DNA of 64,000 bases from Gracilaria domingensis. Its lineage: Eukaryota > Rhodophyta > Florideophyceae > Gracilariales > Gracilariaceae. Shown in pieces: positions 54,726 to 64,000 of this stretch; the stretch's first letter is position 1; every line of letters starts with the position of its first letter. Location: assembly GCA_022539475.1 (NCBI GenBank), contig VCMS01000231.1:1-64000 (forward strand). The letters are read 5' to 3'. A program made the translations under genes and the position numbers. The notes beneath the pieces were generated by a model that searched no databases, was not told where the DNA came from, and saw only the letters and a list, made by a program, of their open reading frames with translations.

Positions 54726-55689
54726 CTTCTTCGACACTTCCCGCACTCAGTACGATGCCCCCGCCCGCCAACACGTTGCGCCGCTGTCCACGTGGATTGG
54801 CAGGAGGGCAGAAAGCTGTACGTTCATCAGGGTGTATCTTGAGTATTAGGAGCGCTTCAAAACGCACGACTGGAGAGCGCTACGATTGCTCGCATAAGTC
54901 TACGTCCACTAAAACCCCTCTCCAACAGAAACATTTTCAGGCATGTTGTAGCGTTCCCACACCTCCCGAAACACAATCGGCTGCATTTCTAGCAAATAAT
55001 TTGTTGCGAGCTCAGTATAAATCTATCAGAGAAGAATCAACTAATTTTTGCATCCAATTGATCCTCAACTATTAACACAATACGCGACCTTGGTACAATT
55101 TGTGTAGTTATTGACAGACTACACTGTTTAAACTGCTGAAAGCGGCGAAGAGACGTACCATGGAAGCCCGTCAACACCCGCACGCACGAAAGCGGTAATG
55201 CGCCGGGTTGAAATACAGAGACACAGAGTGACGGCAGTATGTAGCTACGTAAATACTGGCCACCATTTTTTCCGGTGAAGATACAAATTCTATCGATCAT
55301 CGGTTTTGATGATGAAGGTAAGGTATTACCTAATAGCATGAGCGCTCTCGCTCTGGCGTTCAATGTATATATCTGAATTTAATTCGTTCGTTGTGACGGT
55401 CTGGCAAACAACGATGGAGGCCGGCAACGACCATAGAATACCGTATTTATAGGGGTAAGAGAGCTCTCTACGGAATACTATAAATAACTATATGGAGTTC
55501 TGATAGGCTAACTACTACATGAGTCTCACAGGATTAGAGAACGGGGGCTGTAGCAGCTCGTATGTGCTACATTCATTCATTACAAAAGTGTATGAAACAA
55601 GGGGGCGACGAGAGTCGTAGCGGAAAGCAAAACAGATGGTAGGCATGAAAATCCTTCAGCCCGGCGTGCTGAGCTGGTACCACATGACA

Positions 55690-58010
55690 ATAGTTCCAAT
55701 GTTGAAAATCGTATCGCTCTACCTCCCGTTAACAAGGCCTGTCACCAACAATACACAAGAAGATATTAATCGACGTGTTGTGGAGATACCGTAAAATGCT
55801 GCCAATGGTGTTCGTTTTTCTTCCGTTAAGAGCCGTGATAAAACTTCAGAGTCCCACTTCCAGAGCTATGAATTGCTGCCCACGACTTTGTCGAGGAGCG
55901 TTTAAAGGCTCCAATCTGCCACCGAAGAGACGAAATAGAACTTTTATTACATCATGCGCCACGATTGCACCTATAATTAGTCAAAGCGACGTCCGAGTAC
56001 TGAGAGAAAATTGTTCTGATTGGGGCCCTGTCGTGCGCTCCCCGTCAGATTTCAAAGAATTCCTTCATGAAAGGAAAACCATGTCAAGGTCTTTGTATGC
56101 TTTGGTCTCCATCATTCAAAGGCGATCTGCCTCGGTGATGGTTTCATTCAGTGACCTGCCTTTCTTCGGCGTGGAAAATTCTATATGTAAACCTCTGGGA
56201 GAAAAGTTGCAATGCATGGGGGACAGATTAGCGTTTGTAAAGTTGCGGATTTGAGTACGTATCGTTTGAGATGAACGTGACGCGGATGATTCTATTGCAG
56301 GGATTAGAGGCTCTGACTACAGGTTCTCGATTACTGGAGTATTAATCAGCTTCAATATGCCGAGATGCAAGTTGCGTAACTTTTCGAATAGAGGTCTCAT
56401 TGTTTCCAACAGACTGCATAAAAACAACCTCTGGATCAATCCTACGGTCAAGAGGGTTTCGAGAGAGGGTTTCGATGAACGACAGAATATGAGATATGTA
56501 ATCAGAACGCTTGAGAGTATCCGCCTGAGATATCCTTTCGCACGACGGGGACGTCTTTCCGCCTCGTCTTTTTGTGCATGTTGTAGGATAGCTGTGTGTG
56601 CCTTTCGGATACTTTTCGTTTGCTTTTGAGAACGTCCGTTGAATGAGGTGGGAATAGGACTGCATAAAGATGAGCGAGGGGCTTTGCATCTATGACACGG
56701 GCTTTCCGTTTTGGTCCCATGAAGAATGGACAGAATGTCCTTAGCCTCAGGAATGTCCGCACAATAACTTGCAAGCAGAGGATGGCACACTCGACTTAGT
56801 TTGTCTTCCCCGATGAACTGAAAACCTTTCTGCGTGAGATTTAGAATGGGCTCCAGGACTTGACGAAGAGATTCTTGAAGGATTTGCATCCTGGACTCGC
56901 CTAGAGACTTGCTAGAAACAATTGGCATTGCGCCTGCTTCAGATGCGGAAACCTCGATCAGTGTGGTAGGGAAGTATGCCACTACTGTGAGGTCATCACG
57001 GATACACTTACGGCGAAGCTCGTCGGAGAAGTTGGGAAATATGAGGTGAAGAGGATAGGCGGTAACCGATGTTTGGCTTTAGAGTTGTTGAAGACTTATC
57101 GGTGTATACCTGCAGAAGACCTACGAAAGATTCACTGTAACTTATTTCTTGGGAGTACCACACTATTCTACTATCCAAAGAGCCCATGACCATTTCCTTA
57201 AGTTTTGAGGTGGCGTCTCTTGCGAGAGAGCCGGACATGGGGTGAGATATTTCGTGGAGTGGGTCTGAGGTATAGGGTGGAAGAATGTGTTTTCGTTGTT
57301 AGCCAACTGGAGCTGTTTCACAAGTGTCTGAACGGGGGTCTCTCGTGTAGAGAGTGGCGCTGAACTTACATCCTTCTGGCGAGACAGTTCTGCGATTGAA
57401 ACCGTCCTTTGAGGCGTATCGTTCGAAAATGGCGTTCTTCAGTTCTGTACAGCGCTTGGAACTGGTTATGGTCTCGTTGAATCGCTTTTGCGAGAATCGC
57501 GGGTCCCGAAGTAGCCCCAATTAGCTCGTCCGCCTCACGATGACCAAGGTTGGAAGCTACTGAAGCCAGACAAACCGTGAGATAATCCATATGCAAATCA
57601 CCAAGGGCCTCCTCAGAAGGCACTGGGCGGGAAACTGCTTCCGTGTTCTCGCTCTAATGCCACGGGACCCGGGGAAGGAGAAACACAATGCACAGTGTGA
57701 ATGGGAGGGGCACGCACCGGAGAAAACTCATGACCTAAGAGTGGGTCGACTATGGCCTCGGGACACTGGAGGCTCGGGGAAGGCGACAAGCGGGCAGTGA
57801 CCGCTCTCGGAAGCATGCGGGCGCGGGGCGCGGAAAGCTTGAGACGCTTGCTTCTAACCGAATGGGCCTGCTACGTGTCGTACTTCCAGCGCTGCTTCCA
57901 GCACAAGAACGCGGCAATTGGTGACATTGCGTTGAAGAGATAAGACTCCTCGGCGAGTAAACGAAGGGGCACCCACGCTTCTATATGTGTTACAAGTAGT
58001 AGACCTATGG
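55690..58010 (-). pseudogene. Plavaka-like transposase relic
   Basis: Homologous to the open gene at 30815-33841 from its first codons (the start codon position reads ATA here) to about residue 735, after which it is lost. Best-preserved part is 56982-56317, with YFPTTLIEVSASEAGAMP and GFQFIGEDKLSRVCHPLLAS unchanged from copy 1. Upstream pieces at 57623-57299 and 57238-57008 are in other frames. Downstream of 56317 the similarity persists only as nucleotides with many indels. At least five frame breaks and several stops: a dead copy. Confidence 0.88.
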
Positions 58011-58404
58011 GAAGAAGAAAGATGAACGAAAGAAACGACGACAAAAAGACTGCAAGGGGAAGGAGTCCGAAGGGAGAAGACGAGTCGAGGACAGTTCAAT
58101 ATCGACGTGTTGCTCAGAACGAGGAATATATTTGAGTTTAAATCACGTGCTTTCGTTCAAAAAGGAGACAAAACTGTATAACACGTCGACCCTCAACAGC
58201 AATGGGTGTACTTCTCGTATTATCTACCACTGGTTATAAACCTGTGATTTCCCAACGTTGTACAGCATGCTCACACTTGTCCAATCTTCGCACGAGAAAA
58301 AATAACATCTAAATTCCTTCGCCGCCGAACCGCGCCGCCTCGACGTCCGAACTTCCGTATACCGTCCGTGGAGCCATGCCATTGATATCATCGCGTTATA
58401 CTCC

Positions 58405-58478
58405 CTCCGTCGTACGTCCCGCCTCCACTTTACTGAGGCTCTATAAAGTACTGAGGGCGGAAGAAAGTAGCGACGGAG
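58405..58478. repeat. Imperfect hairpin upstream of the transposase relic
   Basis: Arms CTCCGTCG...CCCGCCTC and GAGGGCGG...CGACGGAG pair around an AT-rich loop. Same place relative to the gene and same arm sequence theme as the long hairpin at 30386-30449, though less perfect. Confidence 0.7.
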
Positions 58479-59890
58479 GTCCAATCCGTATCTCAGGGAT
58501 GCTATTCCGTGCACGTCTTTTCGTACGTATCTCGCCATTAGAGTCCTTCCACGTATACTATATTGGCTCTGAAACTAACGCAATCTATCACGCGTTTCTT
58601 CTCGTCTCGCGACATGTAAACGCCAGGAAATAGTCTAACGTCACCCTCAACTCTCGTTCTATTTGTTCAAGAATATAGAACCGAGTTGAAAGGGATTGAA
58701 AAAACGCGAACCCGAGGAACCCAAAACCCCAGAACGACTGTAAGTACGCGGACAATAGTTCGAGTTTCGTTGCCGCCATAGGCCTCTGCCTCGCCTCCCT
58801 GTTCGCGATAGGCGATTCTCGGCGTACTTGGTTGAGACAGTAGGTTTACTGTCTCGTTATATCGCCATCTTGCAGGCTATTAGTTTGCTGCATGGCATTC
58901 TTCGGTGCTCGTTTGCTTGGTTGAAGTTTTGCATTCGAGACCTTTCGCTGTGTTTACTGATGATATCGGTCGCGCTCTGGTAATCTAACCGATTCCCTTT
59001 CCTGTTCTTCTTTCGTTTGCGAGTTACCAGCGTCCTTCGACTTTGCTAGCGGCAACGTTTCTTAGTCTTTGCTTATACAAATGGCTAGCGTTCCAATCGC
59101 AAGTTCAAATCGTTTTCCAACGGTCAGCATTGACTAACTTTCATGAGCGATACTTTTCCTGCTTGGCGAATTGTACCAGTTGTAATACGACCAATTTTAT
59201 TTCATCCTCGCAGATCCATCATCGATCTTGCAGAGACAAAATGCAAAATTGGTCGTATTTACTGTCCTGACTGTTCGGGATAGCGATTTCTGGGGTACTG
59301 CGTTTGGCGATATAGCGCTAGATTCTCGTTTATCGCGTCTTAGCTGGTATGTTTTGCAACTGCATGGCAATGCAGTTGGTGTCACTTAGGTGTGAGTTCT
59401 CACTTCGACACCTTAATATAGCGAAGTACGTGTAGCCAAAAGCAGGTCGAATAGTAAAAGAATAGCATACGAATAAAAACGGTCATGATTTCATAATGGC
59501 ATCATCGTACTAGCACTAGTATTTCCATGCGTTGACAGGGTATCACTTCACCGCAGAAGAGGTATGTGTTCATCCGCGTCTTGTACATGTGCACCCTTAA
59601 TGGAAACTGAACCTAGCTTCCGCAGAATTACGTTCGGTAGCCCTCGACTAAATAACTAGCCACGAGTGGGAAAACCCCCCCCAGATTTACTGCACAGAGA
59701 TTTCTGGACACCCAAGCAATTATCTGCAAAACGTTTTGCAAATAATTGATCTCGATATTTTTGCAAAAAAATTACCTGGACACCCTTGCCCAAAATTTTC
59801 TGACGAACCCTCTCAAAACTAGCATCTGCCAAAGAGGAACAGACGTATACGCGGATGCCAGCGTTCAGCACGCGCAATCATTACCGCTCT

Positions 59891-60267
59891 TGAGACTGTT
59901 TTCATCACGCCTCTTGTGACGGATTCGACCGCTTTTTCGTTCGCATTCTAGACGCGGGGCATATTGGGGCAGGGCAAATGGATTAATGAACGACTGTGTT
60001 ACGAAACGCCATTTTGGTGATGGCGCAGCGTCGCAGTTACAGCCAAAGGGGGCAGACAAAAACAAAAAATAAAGTTCTGCTCTCCTAGATACTAGTCCCA
60101 ACGGAACCGAACGAGAGAAGCCACTAGCCCATAACTAAAAGTCTTACGTATATGAGCTGCACGGCAGAAGCCAAACACACACTCCCCACCCAGAACCCCC
60201 AAGCACGAACACAAGAACAGAAAGAGGGATACCAAACGATAGACCAAAAAGATAAGGAAGAACAAAC
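59891..60267. other. Intergenic, nothing recognised
   Basis: No coding signal on either strand; ends at an assembly gap. Confidence 0.4.
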
Positions 60268-60324
60268 NNNNNNNNNNNNNNNNNNNNNNNNNNNNNNNNN
60301 NNNNNNNNNNNNNNNNNNNNNNNN
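60268..60324. other. Assembly gap (57 Ns)
   Basis: Run of N; true length unknown. Sequences on the two sides need not be adjacent in the genome. Confidence 1.
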
Positions 60325-61615
60325 GCTATGTGCAAGCATTAAATTTCAATTTTTCAATGTACATAGGTGATGCTTTTGTCTGCCCCATTCGCATGCAAGA
60401 ACAGTTGACGTACGCACGATTGCTAGTGATCATTGTTGCAGGAAATGAGAAGTCGAGATCAGACGTATTATTTGATCTCTACGTCACTGAGGAGCATCTG
60501 ATAGCGAATTGGTCCACCTGTGACCGCCATAAGTTTCACGTTCGCATTGTAGCTTTTCTGCAAATTATTCTAGAATAGTCCATACATTTACTACGACTAC
60601 CTAGTGCAACATATCATACTTATGGAACCGAGCGGCGCACTGGGCATCTCCCAGCCCCATACCTACTTCCAAGTTGTCATTCACTACTCTAACAGACTAC
60701 CCACCTGCCACCACCCTCCTTATACTCCGCATCTTGCGGAAAGAACAACAAGCCCAAACGTCTATCGCCACATTCATCGCCCACCTTTCTCTCATTTTCC
60801 GCTCTTCCTGCCGCATGCCCCGCAGCTACGCACTTCTCGCCTGATATTTCCACACGTAAACTGCATTAACTACGCTGCTGACTATCCCTTCCACATCCTC
60901 GGATAAGAGTGAGCACACTCTTCTCCCACTCGCTTCTTCTTCTCTGCTCTCCATCCTTCTCCTTCTTCTCCTCTCCAACCTTCCAGGGCCTCACTTCATC
61001 CTGCTCCACTTCTAGTTTTCTCGCCACGAATTGGCCTCTTTTCGCCCCGTACTTCTCTTTCGGCTCCCTCTTCTTTTCCTTTCGTTACGCGACCACAACA
61101 ATTTCATCCTCACCCAAACTCCTCCGTAGCCCGGCAGCAAGTCCTCACATCCTCATCTGCACGCCACGCAGCCCCATAGACGCGAACCTCGACCCCGACC
61201 CTGTTCCACATATCCTCAGCGCAGAGTCACCGGAGGTACCTTCAGGATTGACTACATCGCTCCTGCTTCTCATGATTTTCCTTCAGCTTCCCCCTCCAGC
61301 TCGTGCATCGAATCCCATCAACCTCTTTTTGCCCATCCTCAAATCCCTTGGTCCCTAGCAAAATCCTGTGACCTTTTTCGTCACTCGATGCGACGTTCCG
61401 TCACCAATGCGGGGTTCCCCATCGCCCTGGCGCACTACCAACATCGCCATCCGACACCATAACTTCTTAGCTCATCCTTGTCAATTCCCTTCTCTTCCTC
61501 GCAAAATCCTCTTAATCTTCTTATGAGGACCTCTCCCAATCCTGATCTCACGGCCACTTCCGTTCGATAGTACCTTGCCGCTCATGATAAGATTTCGATG
61601 AGCGAGGAATGGTAT
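60325..61615. other. Intergenic; pyrimidine-rich, no gene recognised
   Basis: From about 60.9 kb the + strand is strongly C/T-rich, which keeps frames open by chance (60909-61358 encodes a Ser/Leu/Pro/Phe-rich string with no domain). Not supported as a gene. Confidence 0.4.
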
Positions 61616-61740
61616 CGAGGCAAGGAAAGAAGGGAAAGGAAATCGACAAGGGACGGAAAGGGAACGGGAAACGGGAACGGAGGGGAACGGAAACGGAAGG
61701 GATCCGAACGGAAGGGACCTACGAAACGGAGATAGAAACG
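61616..61740 (+). repeat. Purine-rich degenerate GGAACGGAAACGG repeat
   Basis: About 120 bp of almost pure A/G with C at intervals, built from GGAACGG, AAACGG and GGAAAGG variants with no fixed period. Low-complexity sequence; could form a triplex or G-rich structure, no function implied. Confidence 0.75.
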
Positions 61741-63813
61741 AACTCTATTACGTCTGTCGTAGGGGCTCCGTGAACTTATCAAGGCGTCAACACTTGCTCA
61801 TGTATTGATTACAGTGGCGCTTTACAGCAGACACACATCCGCTTAGCACCCGTTCTTTAACCGCTGTGAAACAAGTTGTTTGACTCACAAATGAATTTCA
61901 ATAAATTCTAGCCCAATCCCATCTTTCACCCTCTCCCCTCTTCAATATTAACTAATTATGATCAATCATCCAGTGACACTTAGTATATCTTACTGAAGGA
62001 TATCAGTGTCTTTCACCTCTCGTACAGGCTAATAATGTATGAAGCAACTAGTCTATAATCAATTCGTCTTTATCGAAACCATGTTCTCATTAAATTTCAA
62101 TAGACCTGCGCACTTTGTAAAGAGCGTAAGAGTAAGAGCTGTTTTCCTACAGTCATTGTGAGCTAGCACAACAGATCCCACGTTCTAGACAATAAAATGT
62201 ATACGCATCTCTACAACCATCCGAAGCCCCCTTTTCTCACTCCTTTGGTACGAATTCGAAAACGAACTGCTCTGCGAATCTGCAGTCGCTCGTTTCGCAT
62301 AACCACGCAAGTACGGGAAAATCCCCGAGCTAACCTATCCGACTGCGTTGAGTTCTACAGCTGGATGCTTTCTACAACATGCAACGTACAGTCACGTTTC
62401 AACAACTGACCTCAGTTAACGGTTACGACTCCATGCTGAACGAGCCTCACATTCGTGGTGCAAACTCTCTATCACTCCGCACTGCAGAATGAGGTCTCAA
62501 TGAGCTCCTATGAAATACTACATGACACAGACCACACAGTCAACGAAATTATTCTGGTCAGCACCCACCTTTACTCACGCACTATTCGATACTCTCACCA
62601 GAGACTTTCAAATTATATGTATAGGTAAGATCTCTACTTACTCCAGGAATCCTCTCAGCATGCACCTTTTCGGCACGTCTTCAAACTGGTGTTATTTGCT
62701 TTCATTGTTAATCTGGTAGCCCATAGGCGCGCTTTACAGGGTATCATCAGACCCGATCTTGGCCAAGCCTTCTTTTCAAGCGCTTCTCTCGCCATGCTCG
62801 CTAGGTTCACACATTCTCTTTATAGCATGTCTGGTAGACCATGTTACACATTATTCTCTCGAACCAGTCGCCTTTTTCCCCTACATGGCTCGTCAAGATA
62901 CGGTACTCTGATGCTCTCAGGACCGATGATTCCTTCGCACGATGACCAGCACCTCTGCCATAATTGAGGAATAAATACTTGGGTACGCGGTCTCTGGCCT
63001 TTAGTCGCTTCTCAACTCTCCCATCCTTCGTCGCTATCACTCCTGTCCATCTCCCTCCCATCTTATTGATTCTGTCCAGAACAACGCCTCTAACCATAGC
63101 TTTTTGTTGGATTTCTATTGCGGGCTGTTTCACTATCCGTCGTGAAGCGCACACTCTATCTTCTACTTCATCTGACTTAACGCGCGCCGGACACACTTTT
63201 ACAACATTGTACTGCTCTCCGGACCGCAGTAGCGAACTCGATGGGAAAGGATCTGTCTGTAATCCCGTATGTGTCCTACCATCCTTTCATGAGAAAGGCT
63301 CTACCATTTTTCCATGATGTATGTGCTTTGTCCATCAGAATGTTTTTGAACAGAGTGGTCCCAGTATTCTTCGCCCACACGCTTTCTGAGTCGCTAGAAC
63401 CATCAGCCTTTCGTATATACAGAGGCATCCCCCCTTTTCTTCCAAAATTCGTTGCACTTCTTGTGTGTGCGGGTATCGTCAAGCACGAACCACGGGTCAA
63501 CCTCAATAGAAACTTGTGTGCAGTCGGAGAGCATCCTAGACCCCAGACTCGGCATCTATTGGAGAAATAATTTAGACACTAAGTGCGATAGTTATTAGTA
63601 GTAAATAGATAAAGAACAAACATTGAACTCTTTCTTTATGAATTTCCTTTGTGGAAACATATGAACATATATATAGCACTTGTGACATAGGTTTTTACGC
63701 AAAACAACAATCAATATCTTCAACAACAACAAAACATGGTGAAGACATCTCTGGATATCTACTCGTCAACTACAATATCATAAAATCATAAATTCATGGC
63801 TCGTTCAGTTCCC
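61741..63813. other. Long stretch without a recognised gene
   Basis: Short frames on both strands (for example 62807-63196 -, 62964-63317 +, 63241-63570 +) overlap one another and show no known domain. AT-rich at 61.9-62.2 and 63.6-63.8 kb. The latter may be the 3' untranslated region of the gene that enters from the right. Confidence 0.4.
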
Positions 63814-64000
63814 CTATCCATTCTCTGTCTCTTCCTCCATCCCCTGGGCTTCATAGTTCTCGTCTTCTTCGTCGTTCTCCCCTTCCTCGACCATCAACTC
63901 ATCCTCTTCGTCCTCGTCCTCTCCATCCTCCACCAATTCTATGTCCACCGCAGGACCACCTGTGTTGTCCTTTATTCCCATGAGATCGTCTTCTTCCACA
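63814..64000 (-). CDS. C-terminal end of a protein with a very acidic tail (partial)
   Basis: The frame is open to the window edge and ends at a stop at 63814. The visible ~62 residues are dominated by Glu and Asp (VEDGEDEDEEDELMVEEGEN, then EEETENG), a pattern common at the ends of histone chaperones, nucleolar and chromatin proteins. No domain is visible, so the family cannot be named. Low-complexity coding and an AT-rich 3' flank support a real gene end. Confidence 0.5.
   Translation of the reverse strand, partial: VEEDDLMGIKDNTGGPAVDIELVEDGEDEDEEDELMVEEGENDEEDENYEAQGMEEETENG

Larger units (their letters stand above)
54338..59890 (-). mobile_element. Plavaka-like DNA transposon, copy 2 (inverted, decayed)
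   Basis: Same order of parts as copy 1 when read on the minus strand: shared flank (59860-59390), leader with the 140-bp-type segment (about 59.2-59.0 kb), hairpin, transposase relic, palindromic array. Between the relic and the array (about 54.9-55.7 kb) no homology to copy 1 was recognised. An additional 13-bp inverted repeat, TACGACCAATTTT / AAAATTGGTCGTA, lies at 59186-59257. Considerably older than copy 1, judging by substitutions and indels. Confidence 0.7.

Noticed and set aside
28950-59890. One single giant palindrome spanning all inverted pairs
   Set aside because: The Plavaka pair centres near 44.4 kb, but the 39/47-kb pair centres near 43.3 kb and the 27.7/43.3-kb pair near 35.5 kb, so these are separate events.
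60604-61358. Two + strand frames rich in Ser, Pro, Leu and Phe
   Set aside because: Pyrimidine-rich DNA keeps frames open by chance; no domain or motif could be recognised.
62807-63570. Possible genes on either strand near the right end
   Set aside because: Overlapping frames on opposite strands with no recognisable domain; not enough to support a coding call.

Overview
The window reads as a repeat-rich, accessory stretch of a nuclear eukaryotic chromosome. It carries a chromodomain Ty3/gypsy retrotransposon, hAT, PIF/Harbinger, pogo-like, piggyBac-like and Plavaka-like DNA transposons, and a few apparently intronless genes: a telobox Myb protein, a ketopantoate-reductase-like protein and a ribulose-phosphate epimerase relic. 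Balanced base composition, compact intron-poor genes and dense nested transposons would fit a red alga such as a florideophyte. That is an inference; another algal or protist lineage is possible. No tRNA, rRNA or CRISPR locus was recognised.

Layout. 0-10.2 kb: a Ty3/gypsy chromovirus cut by the window's left edge, with gag and pol regions, a chromodomain, a long antisense reading frame and a 976-bp 3' LTR. 13.0-14.0 kb: a solo LTR of the same family in inverted orientation with a 5-bp target duplication. 14.5-16.1 kb: hAT transposase relic. 19-20 kb: pogo-like relic. 20.1-25.0 kb: two PIF/Harbinger-like copies facing opposite ways, each with a transposase and a convergent Myb-like second gene. 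25.1-27.0 kb: relic of a DUF7869-type gene. 29-34.5 kb and 54.3-59.9 kb: two inverted copies of a Plavaka-like (CMC superfamily) transposon. The first has an open 1,008-aa transposase, the second is decayed, and both have a palindromic repeat array downstream.

Between the Plavaka copies lie an uncharacterised gene with an in-frame TAA (34.9-36.0 kb), the ketopantoate-reductase-like gene, the epimerase relic, a tandem set of three long hairpins (37.75-38.09 kb), a coiled-coil gene, a piggyBac-like relic, two pogo-like copies, and the 1,048-aa telobox Myb gene (49.2-52.4 kb). The right end is mostly featureless apart from an assembly gap, a purine-rich repeat and the acidic C-terminus of a gene that leaves the window.

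Most signal here is transposon biology. The least explained structures are the antisense gene in the retrotransposon, the three co-diverged hairpins, the TTAGGG-containing palindromic arrays tied to the Plavaka elements, and the hairpins upstream of the Plavaka transposase. All family names come from reading motifs by eye, not from database searches.
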